Positions 17,321 to 26,268 of a stretch of 56,626 nt of DNA are shown here, piece by piece. The translations under genes and the position numbers were made by a program. Under the pieces are notes generated by a model, which did no database searches, was not told the origin of the DNA, and worked only from the letters and a program-made list of their open reading frames with translations. Each line of letters starts with the position of its first letter. Position 1 is the first letter of the stretch. Source of the DNA: Burkholderia sp. BCC0322 (GTDB taxonomy: Bacteria; Pseudomonadota; Gammaproteobacteria; Burkholderiales; Burkholderiaceae); assembly GCF_902833045.1 (NCBI RefSeq), contig NZ_CADFDU010000023.1, positions 1 to 56,626 on the forward strand, written 5' to 3'.

Positions 17321-18805
17321 TCAGCGGCGCTTCGGCAACGCTGCCAGCGCATCGAGCGCACGGGCACGCGCGGCCGCATGCTCGACGAGCGGTTCCGGAT
17401 AGTCGACGCCGAGCCGCACGCCAGCCGCGTCGAGTTCCAGCGGCGAGGCTTCCCACGGCGCATGGATCGATGCGTTGTCGAGGCCGGCGAGTTCGGGCAC
17501 CCAGCGCCGTACGTACGCGCCGTCGGGATCGAACTTCTGCCCCTGCGCGACCGGATTGAAGATGCGGAAATACGGCGCGGCGTCGGCGCCGCAACCGGCC
17601 ACCCACTGCCAGCTCGCCGCGTTGTTCGCGGGATCGGCGTCGACCAGCGTGTCCCAGAACCACGCTTCGCCCGCGCGCCAGTCGATCAGCAGATGCTTGA
17701 TCAGGAACGACGCGACGACCATCCGCACGCGGTTGTGCATCCAGCCGGTCGTCCACAGTTCGCGCAGGCCCGCATCGACGAGCGGATAGCCGGTCAGCCC
17801 GCGCTGCCATGCGTGCAGCGCGGTGGAATCGTCGCGCCACGGCATCGCGTCGAACTGCGCGCGGAAATTGTCGGTCGCGAGCGCCGGGAAGTGGTACAGG
17901 AGCGTGTAGCTGAACTCGCGCCAGCCGAGCTCGCTCAGGAATTTGTCGGCGTCCGCGGCGACCGCCGCGCCGCCTGCACTCGCAGCGCCCTGCACCGCGT
18001 GCCACACCTGTCGCGGCGACACGTTGCCAAAGCGCAGGAACGGCGAAAGCCGGCTCGTCGCGGGACGGTCGGGAAGGTCGCGCGCATCCGCATAACCGGC
18101 GAGCGATGTCGTCAGGAACGCGTCGAGCCGGGCGTGCGCCCCGGCTTCGTCGGGCGCGGGCCACGCATCACGCAGGCCGCCGGCCCAATCCGGCACCGGC
18201 GGACGCAAAGCCAGCGCGTCCAGCGCCAGCGCGCAGTCACGCACGGCTTTCGGCCACGGATGAAACGCGATCCGCTCGGGCTCCGGCAACGGCGCGGCGA
18301 CCGTGCGGTCGCGGCGCGCCGCGCGCCAGTACGCGGTGAACACCTGGTACGGCCCGCCGCTGCCCGTCAGCACCTCCCACGGCTCGTTCAGCAGGCTGCC
18401 GTTGCTGCTCTCGACCGCGACGCCGCGCGCCTTGAGCGACGCCTTCAGCGCCGCGTCGGCGTCGCGCTGCGGCTGCGCATAGCGGCGGTTCCAGTACACG
18501 GCTTGCGCGCCCGTGTCGTGCACGATGCGTTCGATCTCGCGCGGCGCGTCGCCGCGCAACAGCAGCAGGCGTCCGCCATGACGCACCAGCGCCGCGTCGA
18601 GCCCGGCCAGCGACCCGTGCAGCCACCAGCGCGCCGCGCCGCCGAGCGCCCGCCCGGCGCCGGCGCCCGTGTCGTCGACGAATACGCACACGAGCGGCCG
18701 GCCCGACGCCACCGCGCGCGTCAGCGCGGGCTGGTCGGTCACGCGCAGATCGTCGCGGAACCAGACGATCGCGGGAGCAATGGACGACTTGGCGGGCACG
18801 GGCAC
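17321..18805 (-). CDS. phrB: Deoxyribodipyrimidine photolyase (DNA photolyase, class I CPD)
   Basis: About 494 residues from a GTG at 18805 (a second GTG two codons on is equally possible). No ATG lies in frame near IVWFRDDLRVTDQPAL, the conserved N-terminus, so a GTG start is required; a longer frame that continues upstream is spurious. The N-terminal Rossmann antenna domain runs to about 135. The C-terminal FAD domain holds FGNVSPRQVW, LSELGWREFSYTLLYHFP, MHNRVRMVVASFLIKHLLIDW and WFWDTLVDADPANNAASWQWVAG. It uses blue light and FADH- to reverse cyclobutane pyrimidine dimers. Motif and length agreement is strong. Confidence 0.93.
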   Translation of the reverse strand: MPVPAKSSIAPAIVWFRDDLRVTDQPALTRAVASGRPLVCVFVDDTGAGAGRALGGAARWWLHGSLAGLDAALVRHGGRLLLLRGDAPREIERIVHDTGAQAVYWNRRYAQPQRDADAALKASLKARGVAVESSNGSLLNEPWEVLTGSGGPYQVFTAYWRAARRDRTVAAPLPEPERIAFHPWPKAVRDCALALDALALRPPVPDWAGGLRDAWPAPDEAGAHARLDAFLTTSLAGYADARDLPDRPATSRLSPFLRFGNVSPRQVWHAVQGAASAGGAAVAADADKFLSELGWREFSYTLLYHFPALATDNFRAQFDAMPWRDDSTALHAWQRGLTGYPLVDAGLRELWTTGWMHNRVRMVVASFLIKHLLIDWRAGEAWFWDTLVDADPANNAASWQWVAGCGADAAPYFRIFNPVAQGQKFDPDGAYVRRWVPELAGLDNASIHAPWEASPLELDAAGVRLGVDYPEPLVEHAAARARALDALAALPKRR

Positions 18806-18842
18806 CTCGATGACGAAAGCGGAAAGAGACGCGTATTGTCGC

Positions 18843-19234
18843 GGCTGCGCTGCGCGGTGTCGATGTTCGACGCGCTCGACGCGGTGTTCACACCTGATGC
18901 CGCGATCGACTATCGCGCGATGGGCGGCATCGCCGGCCGCTATCCGGGGGGACGGCGTGGCTGCGCACCGTGCTGCCGCCGTTTCCGCAATACCGGCACA
19001 TGGTCGGCAACCTGTCGATCCGACTCGACGGCCATACCCGCGCGCGGCCGCACGATCTGCTTCAAGCCGATGGAGGTCGCGCTGCCGGACGGCGGCACGC
19101 AGGTGATGGTTCTCGGGCCGTGGTACGCGGACCAGTTCGTGCGCACCGCACGGGGTTGGCGCATCGCCGAGCGCGTCAAGGCGCGCTGCTGCTGTCACAA
19201 CATGCCGGCCGCGCTCGCGGGCGCGACCGATTGA
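18843..19234 (+). pseudogene. SnoaL/NTF2-like small protein, degraded remnant
   Basis: Reading across frames gives FDALDAVFTPDAAIDYRAMGG, then AWLRTVLPPFPQYRHMVGNL in a second frame, then PMEVALPDGGTQVMVLGPWY and ADQFVRTARGWRIAERV back in the first frame. These are the landmarks of an NTF2-like (SnoaL) domain. Frame is lost at the G-run near 18950 and again near 19055, and the expected N-terminal helix is missing. The remnant ends at the TGA at 19232. It is divergent from the photolyase gene and lies within the photolyase upstream region. Confidence 0.75.
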
Positions 19235-19301
19235 TCCGGCCACGATGCGCACGCCGCGCGATGGCTGCACGGCGTGAGCGTCATCGCAGCCGGCCGCTGC
19301 G

Positions 19302-20282
19302 TCAATCGAGCCGGAACGCCGCCTCGAATCGCTCGGCGAACGCGTCGAACTCGGCTTCCGGCAGATGGTTGATGCCGCCCGCGCGCTTGCGCCCACCACC
19401 GGTCGGAAAGCCGCGACAGAACTCGTCGGCACCGAGCGGCCGACCGTCCGGCACGCGCACGCTCACGACGAGCCCGCCGTCCGCGCGCGGAGACAGCACC
19501 GCGAGCGCCGCATGCGGCGCGTTGCGCATCCGCTCGTTCGCGAGCATGCCGGTCGCGCGCCGCGCCCATGGATGATCAGGCATCCGGACCAGTGTCGCGC
19601 CAGGCACTTCGCGCAACGGCGCGAGTGCGCACGCGCGCGCCATGTCGTCGCGGTAGCCGTCGCGCAGCGCGGCGAACACGGCCGTCTCGCGCACGAAATC
19701 GAGCGGGTCGATGCAAGGCAGCATCGCGTCCGCGAGCGCGGCCGGGTCGAAATGCAGATCGCCGACGCATTCGCCGTACGCGTTGTAGTTCAGGTAGAGC
19801 CCGAGTTCGGCGAGCGTGTCGCGCTCGGCGTCGCCCAGCCCGTGCTCGCGCGCGAGCACATTGCCGAGCGCCGGCAACTCGTCGCCGAACGCCGCGACGA
19901 TCGCCCAGCGCGCGTGCCGGCCGCCGAGATAACGGTTCACGATCGCGCTCGTGCAAATGTCGGCCGCCGTATCGATATGCGCGTCGAAGCGCGCATCGTC
20001 GGGCAGCTCGCCCGCGAAGTGATGGTCGAAATAGCGGACCGTCACGCCATCGCGCAGCAGCCGCGCGCAAGCGTCGCGATTCTGGTCGTGCGACACGTCG
20101 AGCACGGTGACGATGTCGCCCGCGCGCGCGTCGATCCGCTCGAGCAGTTTGATGTCGCGCTTCACGCCGGTCACGAGCGTGCCGTGCTCGCCCTCCGCGA
20201 GCCGCAGTTGCTGAAGCGCGCACAGGCCGTCCGCATCGCCATTGAACGCGAAGAAATGCCGCGCGTGTTGATTGTCCTGCAT
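19302..20282 (-). CDS. DHH-family phosphoesterase-like protein
   Basis: 326 residues from the ATG at 20282, which has GGAG nine bases upstream; an ATG five codons earlier would put that site inside the gene. FNGDADGLCALQQL (about 10-23) is the first aspartate motif. TVLDVSHDQNRD and VRYFDHHFAGELP give the second and third, so the metal-binding aspartates and the DHH triplet are present. The C-terminus has FPTGGGRKRAGGINHLP, like a DHHA1 substrate-binding segment. Family members cleave phosphodiesters in nucleotides or short oligonucleotides (NrnA, RecJ relatives). The exact substrate is unknown. It stands alone between gene remnants. Confidence 0.78.
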   Translation of the reverse strand: MQDNQHARHFFAFNGDADGLCALQQLRLAEGEHGTLVTGVKRDIKLLERIDARAGDIVTVLDVSHDQNRDACARLLRDGVTVRYFDHHFAGELPDDARFDAHIDTAADICTSAIVNRYLGGRHARWAIVAAFGDELPALGNVLAREHGLGDAERDTLAELGLYLNYNAYGECVGDLHFDPAALADAMLPCIDPLDFVRETAVFAALRDGYRDDMARACALAPLREVPGATLVRMPDHPWARRATGMLANERMRNAPHAALAVLSPRADGGLVVSVRVPDGRPLGADEFCRGFPTGGGRKRAGGINHLPEAEFDAFAERFEAAFRLD

Positions 20283-20299
20283 GATCCATTGCTCCATCG

Positions 20300-20605
20300 T
20301 CAACGCATGAAATTGCCGCCATTCGTGTCGCGCGTCGCACCCGTCCCCGCATTCGCGTGGTCCGACACAAGGAACGGCGCGGCCCGCGCGCAATCGTCGT
20401 CGGTCGGCAGCTTCGCGAGCGCGAGGTTCGACGCGATCGGCGCGATGATCTGCTCCTCCGTCATGCCGTACCCGGCGGCCGCCTGCCGGTCATACTTCTG
20501 GGTCGGCACGCCCCACATCCGCCCCACGTGGATGCTGTTCGCGCGATTGCCGTGCACGCCGAGTTCGCGCGCCGGGTATTTTGCCGCAACCTCGATCGTC
20601 GACGA
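20300..20605 (-). pseudogene. SDR-family oxidoreductase, C-terminal remnant only
   Basis: The minus strand encodes AAKYPARELGVHGNRANSIH, then VGRMWGVPTQKY, GMTEEQIIAPIASNLALAKL and PTDDDCARAAPFLVSDHANA, ending TNGGNFMR and a TGA at 20300. This is the C-terminal third of a short-chain dehydrogenase, including the region after the active-site YxxxK lysine. The Rossmann half with the TGxxxGIG motif is absent. Upstream the sequence changes abruptly to a remnant of a different gene read on the opposite strand, so a deletion or rearrangement joined the two. Confidence 0.78.
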
Positions 20606-21145
20606 GGACGGCCGCGCGATCAAGCGCAACCGCATCGCCGAGCGACTGATCGGGCGGCACGACGGGCTGTGCGTGCGCCAGGAGCGGCTTCATGCGTCGT
20701 GCCCGCTCGACGAGCGCCGGCTGCAGAAAGCGTTGCGGGCCGCGCTCGAGCATTTCCGCGCGGGCGCGCTCGCGTCGAAGCCACCACGCTGTCGCGCCCC
20801 GGCGGCGCGATCCCGTTGAACGTGCTGTTGCGCCCGCTCGCGCCCTACCGCGGCGCGGAGGACCGCTAGCACCGGCCGGCCGTCGCGGTGCTCGTCCGCG
20901 ATCCGGCGGCGTCGCCCCAGACGTCGCGTGACAGGCTGCACCGGTTGTTCCGGCGCACGCCGACGGAAACCGAAATCGCGCTGCGGCGCGTCGACGGGCT
21001 GACGCTCGACGAGGCGGCCGCCGCGACCGGCATCACGAAGAACACGGCCCGCGCGCATCTGCGCGGCCTCTTCGCGAAAACGGGCGCGACGCGGCAGGCC
21101 GTGCTCGTGAAGTCGCTGCTCGACAGCGTCGAGTCGATGGCGTAG
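20583..21145 (+). pseudogene. LuxR-type (GerE HTH) regulator, truncated and frameshifted
   Basis: The plus strand encodes VDEDGRAIKRNRIAERLIGR, then QERLHASCPLDERRLQKALR and, after a frame change near 20783, a segment with ATTLSRPGGAIPLNVLLRPL. An in-frame TAG stands at about 20869. The C-terminal third holds LTLDEAAAATGITKNTARAH and LRGLFAKTGATRQAVLVKSL, a GerE-like helix-turn-helix. The N-terminus is missing where the sequence meets the SDR remnant. The combination resembles the family of large LuxR proteins with a C-terminal HTH. It cannot give a functional protein without two corrections. Confidence 0.75.
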
Positions 21146-21238
21146 CGGCCGCGACGGCAATCGCCGGACGGGCCGCGCGGTCGGTACCCCGGCGCACGGG
21201 TAGCGGTCGGCTATCCCGTGACTGACGCACACTCATTT

Positions 21239-21261
21239 CATGTCATACGTCATCAGACATG
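21239..21261. promoter_or_regulatory. Inverted repeat upstream of the MFS-lactonase operon
   Basis: CATGTC (21239-21244) and GACATG (21256-21261) are perfect 6-base arms separated by 11 bases, in a stretch that is visibly A+T-richer than the surroundings. A further GTTATACGACGACATAC-like element lies at about 21354-21370. Either could be an operator for the TTG-started transporter gene at 21442, but no regulator is adjacent and the assignment is weak. Confidence 0.3.
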
Positions 21262-21441
21262 AATAAACAACTGCCGAGTCTCAATAATTTCCCTTATATC
21301 CGGGAAATTACCGGGTAAACCCGCGACGCCTTCCTCTACGCTCAGGCGTACCATGTTATACGACGACATACTACATAGACCGCCACCCGGACGCTGACGC
21401 GAGCAACCGCCCCGTCCGCCGCCGCCCGACCGGAGACACGC

Positions 21442-22809
21442 TTGAACCCGCCCTCGCCCGCTTTGCCCGGACCCGACCCGCTCGCGTCCGCCGTCTCGAA
21501 AGTGAAGTGGCACGTGCTGCCGCTCGTGCTGATCATGTTCATCGCGAACTACATCGACCGCGTAAACGTCGGCTTCGTCGATCGCCACCTCGAGGCGTCG
21601 ATCGGCATCGGCGCGGCCGCGTACGGGCTCGGCGCCGGGCTGTTCTTCGTCGGCTACGCGCTGTTCGAAGTGCCGTCGAACCTGCTGATGCAGCGCTACG
21701 GCGCACGCGTGTGGCTCGCGCGGATCATGGCGACGTGGGGCATCGTCGCGGCCGCGATGGCGTTCGTGTGGAACGACACGTCGTTCTACGCGTTGCGCTT
21801 CCTGCTCGGCGCGGCCGAGGCCGGCTTCTTCCCCGGCGTCGTGCTGTACCTGTCGCAATGGCTGCCGCCGCAGGAGCGCGGCAAGGCGATGGCGATCTTC
21901 CTCGGCGGTTCCGCGTTCGCTTCGGTGCTGTCCGGGCCCGTCACGGGCGCACTGCTGTCGATCCGCGGCTTCGGCCTCGAAGGCTGGCAGTGGATGTTCC
22001 TGATCGAGGGGCTGTTCTCCGTCGCGCTGTGCGGCGCGAGCTGGCTGCTGCTGAAATCGCACATTCGTGACGCAACGTGGCTCACGGCCGAAGAACGCGC
22101 GGCGCTCGAACACGCGCTCGACGAGGAGCGCGCGGCGCGCGACGTCCGCTCGAACGTGCCCGTGCGCGCCACCGCACTGCTGCGCGATCCGCAGATCATG
22201 CTGTTCTGCTTCCTGTATTTCTCGATCCAGCTGACGATCTACGCAGCCACGTTCTGGCTGCCGACGATCATCCGCAAGATGGGCGGCCTCACCGATTTCC
22301 AGGTCGGCCTCTACAACACGATTCCATGGATGATCGCGATCGGCGCGATGTACGGCTTCGCGGTGCTGTCGTCGAAGTGGAAGCATCCGCAGCGCTGGCT
22401 CGCGTTCGCGCTCGTGCTCGCCGCGTGCGGGCTGTTCGCGTCGACGTCGCACGATCCCGTGTGGTCGTTCGCGTCGATCTGCTTCGCCGCGCTCGGCTTC
22501 AAGGCCGCGTCGTCGCTGTTCTGGCCGATCCCGCAGGGTTATCTCGACACACGCGTGGCCGCGGCCGTAATCGCGCTGATCAACTCGGTCGGCAACCTCG
22601 GCGGCTTCGTCGCGCCGACGGCCTTCGGCTATCTGAAGCAACATACGGGTTCGATCACGGGCGGACTGTATGCGCTCGCGATCGCTTCGCTCGTCGCCGC
22701 GGTCGCCGCGCTGTTCGCGCGCACGCACCGGCGCAACGATCCACCGCGCGGCCTGCCGGCCGACGAGTCCTTCACGAACGCTTCGATGCTCCGCCATGCC
22801 GAACACTGA
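21442..22809 (+). CDS. MFS transporter, anion:cation symporter (ACS) family
   Basis: A 455-residue protein with about twelve membrane segments. It uses a TTG start (21442) behind CGGAGACACGC; no in-frame ATG lies near enough to include the conserved N-terminal segment. LIMFIANYIDRVNVGFVDRH is the ACS hallmark (D-R-N in helix 1), and EVPSNLLMQRYGARVWLARI is the typical loop 2-3. ACS carriers take up organic anions such as phthalate, hydroxyphenylacetate, tartrate or hexuronates with protons. The substrate is not predictable. The stop overlaps the start of the lactonase gene by 14 bases, so the pair forms one operon, suggesting a sugar-acid or lactone substrate. Confidence 0.88.
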   Translation: MNPPSPALPGPDPLASAVSKVKWHVLPLVLIMFIANYIDRVNVGFVDRHLEASIGIGAAAYGLGAGLFFVGYALFEVPSNLLMQRYGARVWLARIMATWGIVAAAMAFVWNDTSFYALRFLLGAAEAGFFPGVVLYLSQWLPPQERGKAMAIFLGGSAFASVLSGPVTGALLSIRGFGLEGWQWMFLIEGLFSVALCGASWLLLKSHIRDATWLTAEERAALEHALDEERAARDVRSNVPVRATALLRDPQIMLFCFLYFSIQLTIYAATFWLPTIIRKMGGLTDFQVGLYNTIPWMIAIGAMYGFAVLSSKWKHPQRWLAFALVLAACGLFASTSHDPVWSFASICFAALGFKAASSLFWPIPQGYLDTRVAAAVIALINSVGNLGGFVAPTAFGYLKQHTGSITGGLYALAIASLVAAVAALFARTHRRNDPPRGLPADESFTNASMLRHAEH

Positions 22810-23845
22810 CCGCCTGACCGTCGTCGTCTCGAATGCCGCCGACGGCGACCTCGCCACGTTCTCCCTCACGACCGACGGCACGCTCGCGCCGCTCGCCCGC
22901 TACCCGGCGGCCGACGTTGCAATGCCGATCGCCGTGCAGGCCGACCGCGCGCGGCTTTACGTCGCGACGCGCGGCGAACAGCCGACGATCGTCGCGTTCC
23001 GGGTCGTCCCGGCCACGGGCGCGCTCGCGCGCATCGGCACGACCGCGATCGACGCGAGCCACGCATACCTGTCGCTCGACCGCAGCGGCCGCTGGCTGCT
23101 CGGCGCGTCGTACGGCGGGAATTCGCTGAGCCTCTATGACGCCGCGCGCGTGCGCGACGGCGACGGCGCACCGCTGCAGGTGGCCGGCGGCATCGCGAAC
23201 GCGCACGCGGTGATCGTGTCGCCGGATAACCGTTTCGCGTACGTCAGTTCGCTCGGCTCGGACCGCGTGTTCAGCTTCGAACTCGTCGAGAACGCGGCCG
23301 GCCTGCGCGCGCTCGAACACGGCGAAACGCGCGTGCCGGCCGGCTTCGGCCCGCGTCACCTGCGCTTCGCGCGCGACGGCCGCGCGCTCGTCGTCGTCAG
23401 CGAATTCCAGGCCACGCTCGCGACGTTCGCGCGCGACCCCGACACCGGCCGGCTGGGCGATGCACACGTGAGCGCACGCCATCCGGCCGTCGCCGAACTC
23501 GCGCAAGGTCATGCGCGGCCGCCCGCGCCCGCCGAACCGTCCGTGTGGGCCGCCGATCTCCATCTGACGCCCGACGAGCGTTTCGCGTATGTCAGCGAAC
23601 GCACGTCGAGCCGCCTGCTCTGCTATCGCCGCACCGCCGCCAACACGTTCGAGCCCGCGCACGCGACCACCACCGAGACGCAGCCGCGCGGGTTCGCGAT
23701 CGATCCGTCGGGGCGCTGGCTCGTCGCCTGCGGAGAACAGTCGGAATACGTGTCGGTGCATGCGATCGCGCCAAACGACGGTGCGCTGTCGCCGCACGCG
23801 CGCGTGCCGGGCGGGCGCGGTGCGAACTGGGTCGCGATCATCTGA
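22796..23845 (+). CDS. Lactonase family protein (6-phosphogluconolactonase-like seven-bladed beta-propeller)
   Basis: 349 residues from the ATG at 22796, which overlaps the upstream transporter by 14 bases. Repeating propeller strands are visible, for example AHAVIVSPDNRFAYVSSLG, GPRHLRFARDGRALVVVSEF, WAADLHLTPDERFAYVSERT and RGFAIDPSGRWLVACGEQ. This is the lactonase (YbhE/Pgl, COG2706) family that hydrolyses 6-phosphogluconolactone or related lactones. Because it is coupled to an ACS transporter and not to pentose-phosphate genes, a role on an imported sugar lactone is equally plausible. No signal peptide is seen, so it should be cytoplasmic. Confidence 0.88.
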   Translation: MPNTDRLTVVVSNAADGDLATFSLTTDGTLAPLARYPAADVAMPIAVQADRARLYVATRGEQPTIVAFRVVPATGALARIGTTAIDASHAYLSLDRSGRWLLGASYGGNSLSLYDAARVRDGDGAPLQVAGGIANAHAVIVSPDNRFAYVSSLGSDRVFSFELVENAAGLRALEHGETRVPAGFGPRHLRFARDGRALVVVSEFQATLATFARDPDTGRLGDAHVSARHPAVAELAQGHARPPAPAEPSVWAADLHLTPDERFAYVSERTSSRLLCYRRTAANTFEPAHATTTETQPRGFAIDPSGRWLVACGEQSEYVSVHAIAPNDGALSPHARVPGGRGANWVAII

Positions 23846-23906
23846 CGCCGAGGCGCGCAGAGCATGACTCGGCAGGCCCGCCACGCAGGCGCGCGCTTGC
23901 CCGCAT

Positions 23907-24944
23907 TCAGCGCCGCTCGCTCGGCGCGACGCCCGTCCAGCGCTTGAATGCACGCGTGAAGTTAGCGCGATCCGTATAGCCGACGCGCGCGGCGATCTCG
24001 TCGACCGGCAGCCGCGTGCCCTCGAGCAGCCGCAGCGCGTCGCGTAGCCGGATCTCGTCGAGCAGTGCAGAATAAGTCACGCCGTACTCGGCGAGCTTGC
24101 GCTTGAGCGTACGCGCAGATACATGCAGTTCGCGCGCGACGTCGTCGACCGATGGATAGCCGCCCTCGCCGCAGATCAGCAGGTTGCGCACGCGCTCGAC
24201 GATGCTTTCCGCATAGCCGAGCCGCGCGAGTTCGGCCTCGCACTGCTGCACGATCATCTGCGCGGTGTGCGCATTCGCGGTGCCGATCGGTTCGTCGAGC
24301 AGCGCGGCGTCGCAGCGGATGCGGTTCGCGCTTGCGTCGAAATGGCAGCGTGGCAGCCGCCCACGATAACGCTCGAACCACGGCGGTTCGGGCCATTCGA
24401 AATGGAGCTCGGCACGCGACTGCAGCGTGCGCCCCGGCACCGGATACAGCAGCGAGTTGAACAGGATCGCCGTCTCGACCAGGAAGTTCTCGACCGCGAA
24501 CTGCCGCAGACGGCCGAGCGGAAACGCTTCGAACACGTCGATGTCGACGGTCCCGTCGAGCTGCGTGAGCCGCACCGAAAAGAACGGCACGCGCGTCGGC
24601 AGATAGCGGATGCCGAGCGAGATCGCCTCGCCGAGCGTCGCGCAGCTCATCAGCCCGAAGCCGATCAGTCCCGCTTTCGTCAGGCTGCTGCGCAGGCCGA
24701 TCTCGATCGCGATCGACGGGTCGTCCGTCGCGTCGAGCAGGTTGAACACGATCGCCGCCTGCTGCAGCGGCGTGATGCGCGCATCGGGCTGCGCGAGCCG
24801 CTCGCGCTCGACGCCCGAGCCGGCAAGAACGCGGCTGCCGTCGATGCCGCGCTCCTCCGCCAGCATCAGCATGAACAGCGCATACGCGGACGACACCGTC
24901 GCCTTGTTCAGCTGGCGCGCGGCATCCGGGACGGACAGGACCAT
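23907..24944 (-). CDS. AraC family transcriptional regulator with arabinose_bd-type N-terminal domain
   Basis: 345 residues from the ATG at 24944 (MVLSVPDAARQLNKATVSSA). The N-terminal effector domain spans about 1-230 and resembles the PF12625 type found in regulators such as OruR and ArgR-like proteins. The C-terminal AraC domain holds SVDDVARELHVSARTLKRKL and IAARVGYTDRANFTRAFKRW, two helix-turn-helices. It is divergent from the fatty-acid desaturase. Two nearly identical 17-bp direct repeats lie in the shared 205-bp promoter region and are the natural candidates for its binding sites. Confidence 0.9.
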   Translation of the reverse strand: MVLSVPDAARQLNKATVSSAYALFMLMLAEERGIDGSRVLAGSGVERERLAQPDARITPLQQAAIVFNLLDATDDPSIAIEIGLRSSLTKAGLIGFGLMSCATLGEAISLGIRYLPTRVPFFSVRLTQLDGTVDIDVFEAFPLGRLRQFAVENFLVETAILFNSLLYPVPGRTLQSRAELHFEWPEPPWFERYRGRLPRCHFDASANRIRCDAALLDEPIGTANAHTAQMIVQQCEAELARLGYAESIVERVRNLLICGEGGYPSVDDVARELHVSARTLKRKLAEYGVTYSALLDEIRLRDALRLLEGTRLPVDEIAARVGYTDRANFTRAFKRWTGVAPSERR

Positions 24945-24985
24945 GCGGCAGACTCCGGAGCGGTTTCGGCGGATTGTAGCGTCGC

Positions 24986-25053
24986 TGGCCCGCAATGACA
25001 CCGGGGCGAGACTCTAGCGGCGCCGGCCGGCCATCGTGGCCCGAAATGACACC
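24986..25053. promoter_or_regulatory. Pair of 17-bp direct repeats, putative AraC-regulator sites
   Basis: TGGCCCGCAATGACACC (24986-25002) and TGGCCCGAAATGACACC (25037-25053) differ at one position and are offset by 51 bp, close to five helical turns. They lie between the divergent AraC gene and the desaturase gene. AraC proteins bind asymmetric direct repeats, so the spacing and orientation fit. A TATGCT -10-like element for the desaturase is at 25097-25102, about 45 bases past the second repeat. Confidence 0.65.
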
Positions 25054-25149
25054 ACCATTGGCACCCGCGGCCCTCGCGTGTGGTCCGGTGCACGCCTATG
25101 CTTGTCACATCGGCATTGCGCCCCACTCTTTCCGCAGGAATCCCGGTCG

Positions 25150-26259
25150 ATGAGCCAACCCGCACGAACCGCCTTTCGCAACGACGCGGACAAGGTCGCG
25201 TACGTCCGCCGCGAGGTCAACGCCGCGAGCGACGCGATCCGCGCACGCATTCCGCTGCTCGACAACCAGAACCTCGTCGGCGCGACCGTGATGGCCGTCT
25301 CGGTCGCCGCGATGCTCGCGATCGCGTGGCTGTATGCGCGCGGCGCGATCGCATGGTACGTCGCGCTGCCGCTCGCCGCGTTCGTCACGTCGCTGATCCA
25401 CGAGCTCGAGCACGACCTGATCCACCTGATGTACTTCAAGAAGACGCCGTGGGCCTATCACCTGATGATGGCGCTGTGCTGGCTCACGCGGCCCGGCACG
25501 ATCAACCCGTGGACGCGGCGACGCATGCACCTGCATCACCACAAGGTATCGGGCGGAGAATCGGATCTCGAGGAATTCGGCATCACGAACGGCGAGCGCT
25601 GGGGCGTGAAGCGCCTGCTGATGATCGCGGACGGCATGCTCGCCGTCGTGCTGCGGCCGGCCGCGATGCGCCGCAAGGTGAAGCAGTATGTGGCCGCGCA
25701 GTCGGTGCAGGATCCGTCCGAGCGCCTGCAGTTGCGCGTCGAGCAAGTATCGTCGTACATGCCGGTCGGTCACGTGTATTACGTGCTGTGGCATGCGTTC
25801 ATCGTCTATCACGTCGGCCTGTTCGCGCTGCATGCGTTCGGCTACCCGGTGACGGTGCCGGCCATCGTCGAGCGCGTGATGCGCGTCGTCGATTTCCTGG
25901 CCGTGGTGTGGCTCGGGCCGAACTTCGTGCGCAGCTTCTGCATCAACTTCGTCAGCTCGAACATGCATTACTTCGGCGACATCGATTCGCGCAACGTGAT
26001 TCAGCAGACGCAGGTGCTCAACCCGTGGTGGATGCTGCCGTTCCAGCTGTTCTGCTTCAACTTCGGCAGCACGCACGCGATCCATCACTTCGTGGTGCGC
26101 GACCCGTTCTACATCCGCCAGTTGACCGCGCGCACCGCGCATGCGGCGCTGCGTGAAGTCGGCGTGCGCTTCAACGATACCGGCACGTTCGCGCGGGCGA
26201 ATCGCTGGGGCGGTTATCGCCCGGCGCGTGATACGCGCCAGGCTCGGGCCGACGCGTAA
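25150..26259 (+). CDS. Membrane fatty-acid desaturase family protein
   Basis: 369 residues, starting MSQPARTAF at 25150. Three histidine clusters of the membrane di-iron desaturase/hydroxylase fold are visible: HELEHD (84-89), HLHHH (127-131) and HAIHH (309-313), with further histidines in NMHYFGD (271-277). Hydrophobic segments lie at about 43-63, 67-83, 103-113 and 205-265. It should insert a double bond or hydroxyl into an acyl chain at the inner membrane using O2. Substrate and regiochemistry are unknown. The divergent AraC regulator probably controls it. The stop is only nine bases from the convergent HAD gene. Confidence 0.88.
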   Translation: MSQPARTAFRNDADKVAYVRREVNAASDAIRARIPLLDNQNLVGATVMAVSVAAMLAIAWLYARGAIAWYVALPLAAFVTSLIHELEHDLIHLMYFKKTPWAYHLMMALCWLTRPGTINPWTRRRMHLHHHKVSGGESDLEEFGITNGERWGVKRLLMIADGMLAVVLRPAAMRRKVKQYVAAQSVQDPSERLQLRVEQVSSYMPVGHVYYVLWHAFIVYHVGLFALHAFGYPVTVPAIVERVMRVVDFLAVVWLGPNFVRSFCINFVSSNMHYFGDIDSRNVIQQTQVLNPWWMLPFQLFCFNFGSTHAIHHFVVRDPFYIRQLTARTAHAALREVGVRFNDTGTFARANRWGGYRPARDTRQARADA

Positions 26260-26268
26260 CGCGCCGCC

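Noticed and set aside
18806-19432. N-terminal extension of the photolyase frame to 703 codons
   Set aside because: The extension lies opposite the NTF2-like remnant and has no similarity to a photolyase domain; the conserved N-terminus begins after the GTG at 18805.
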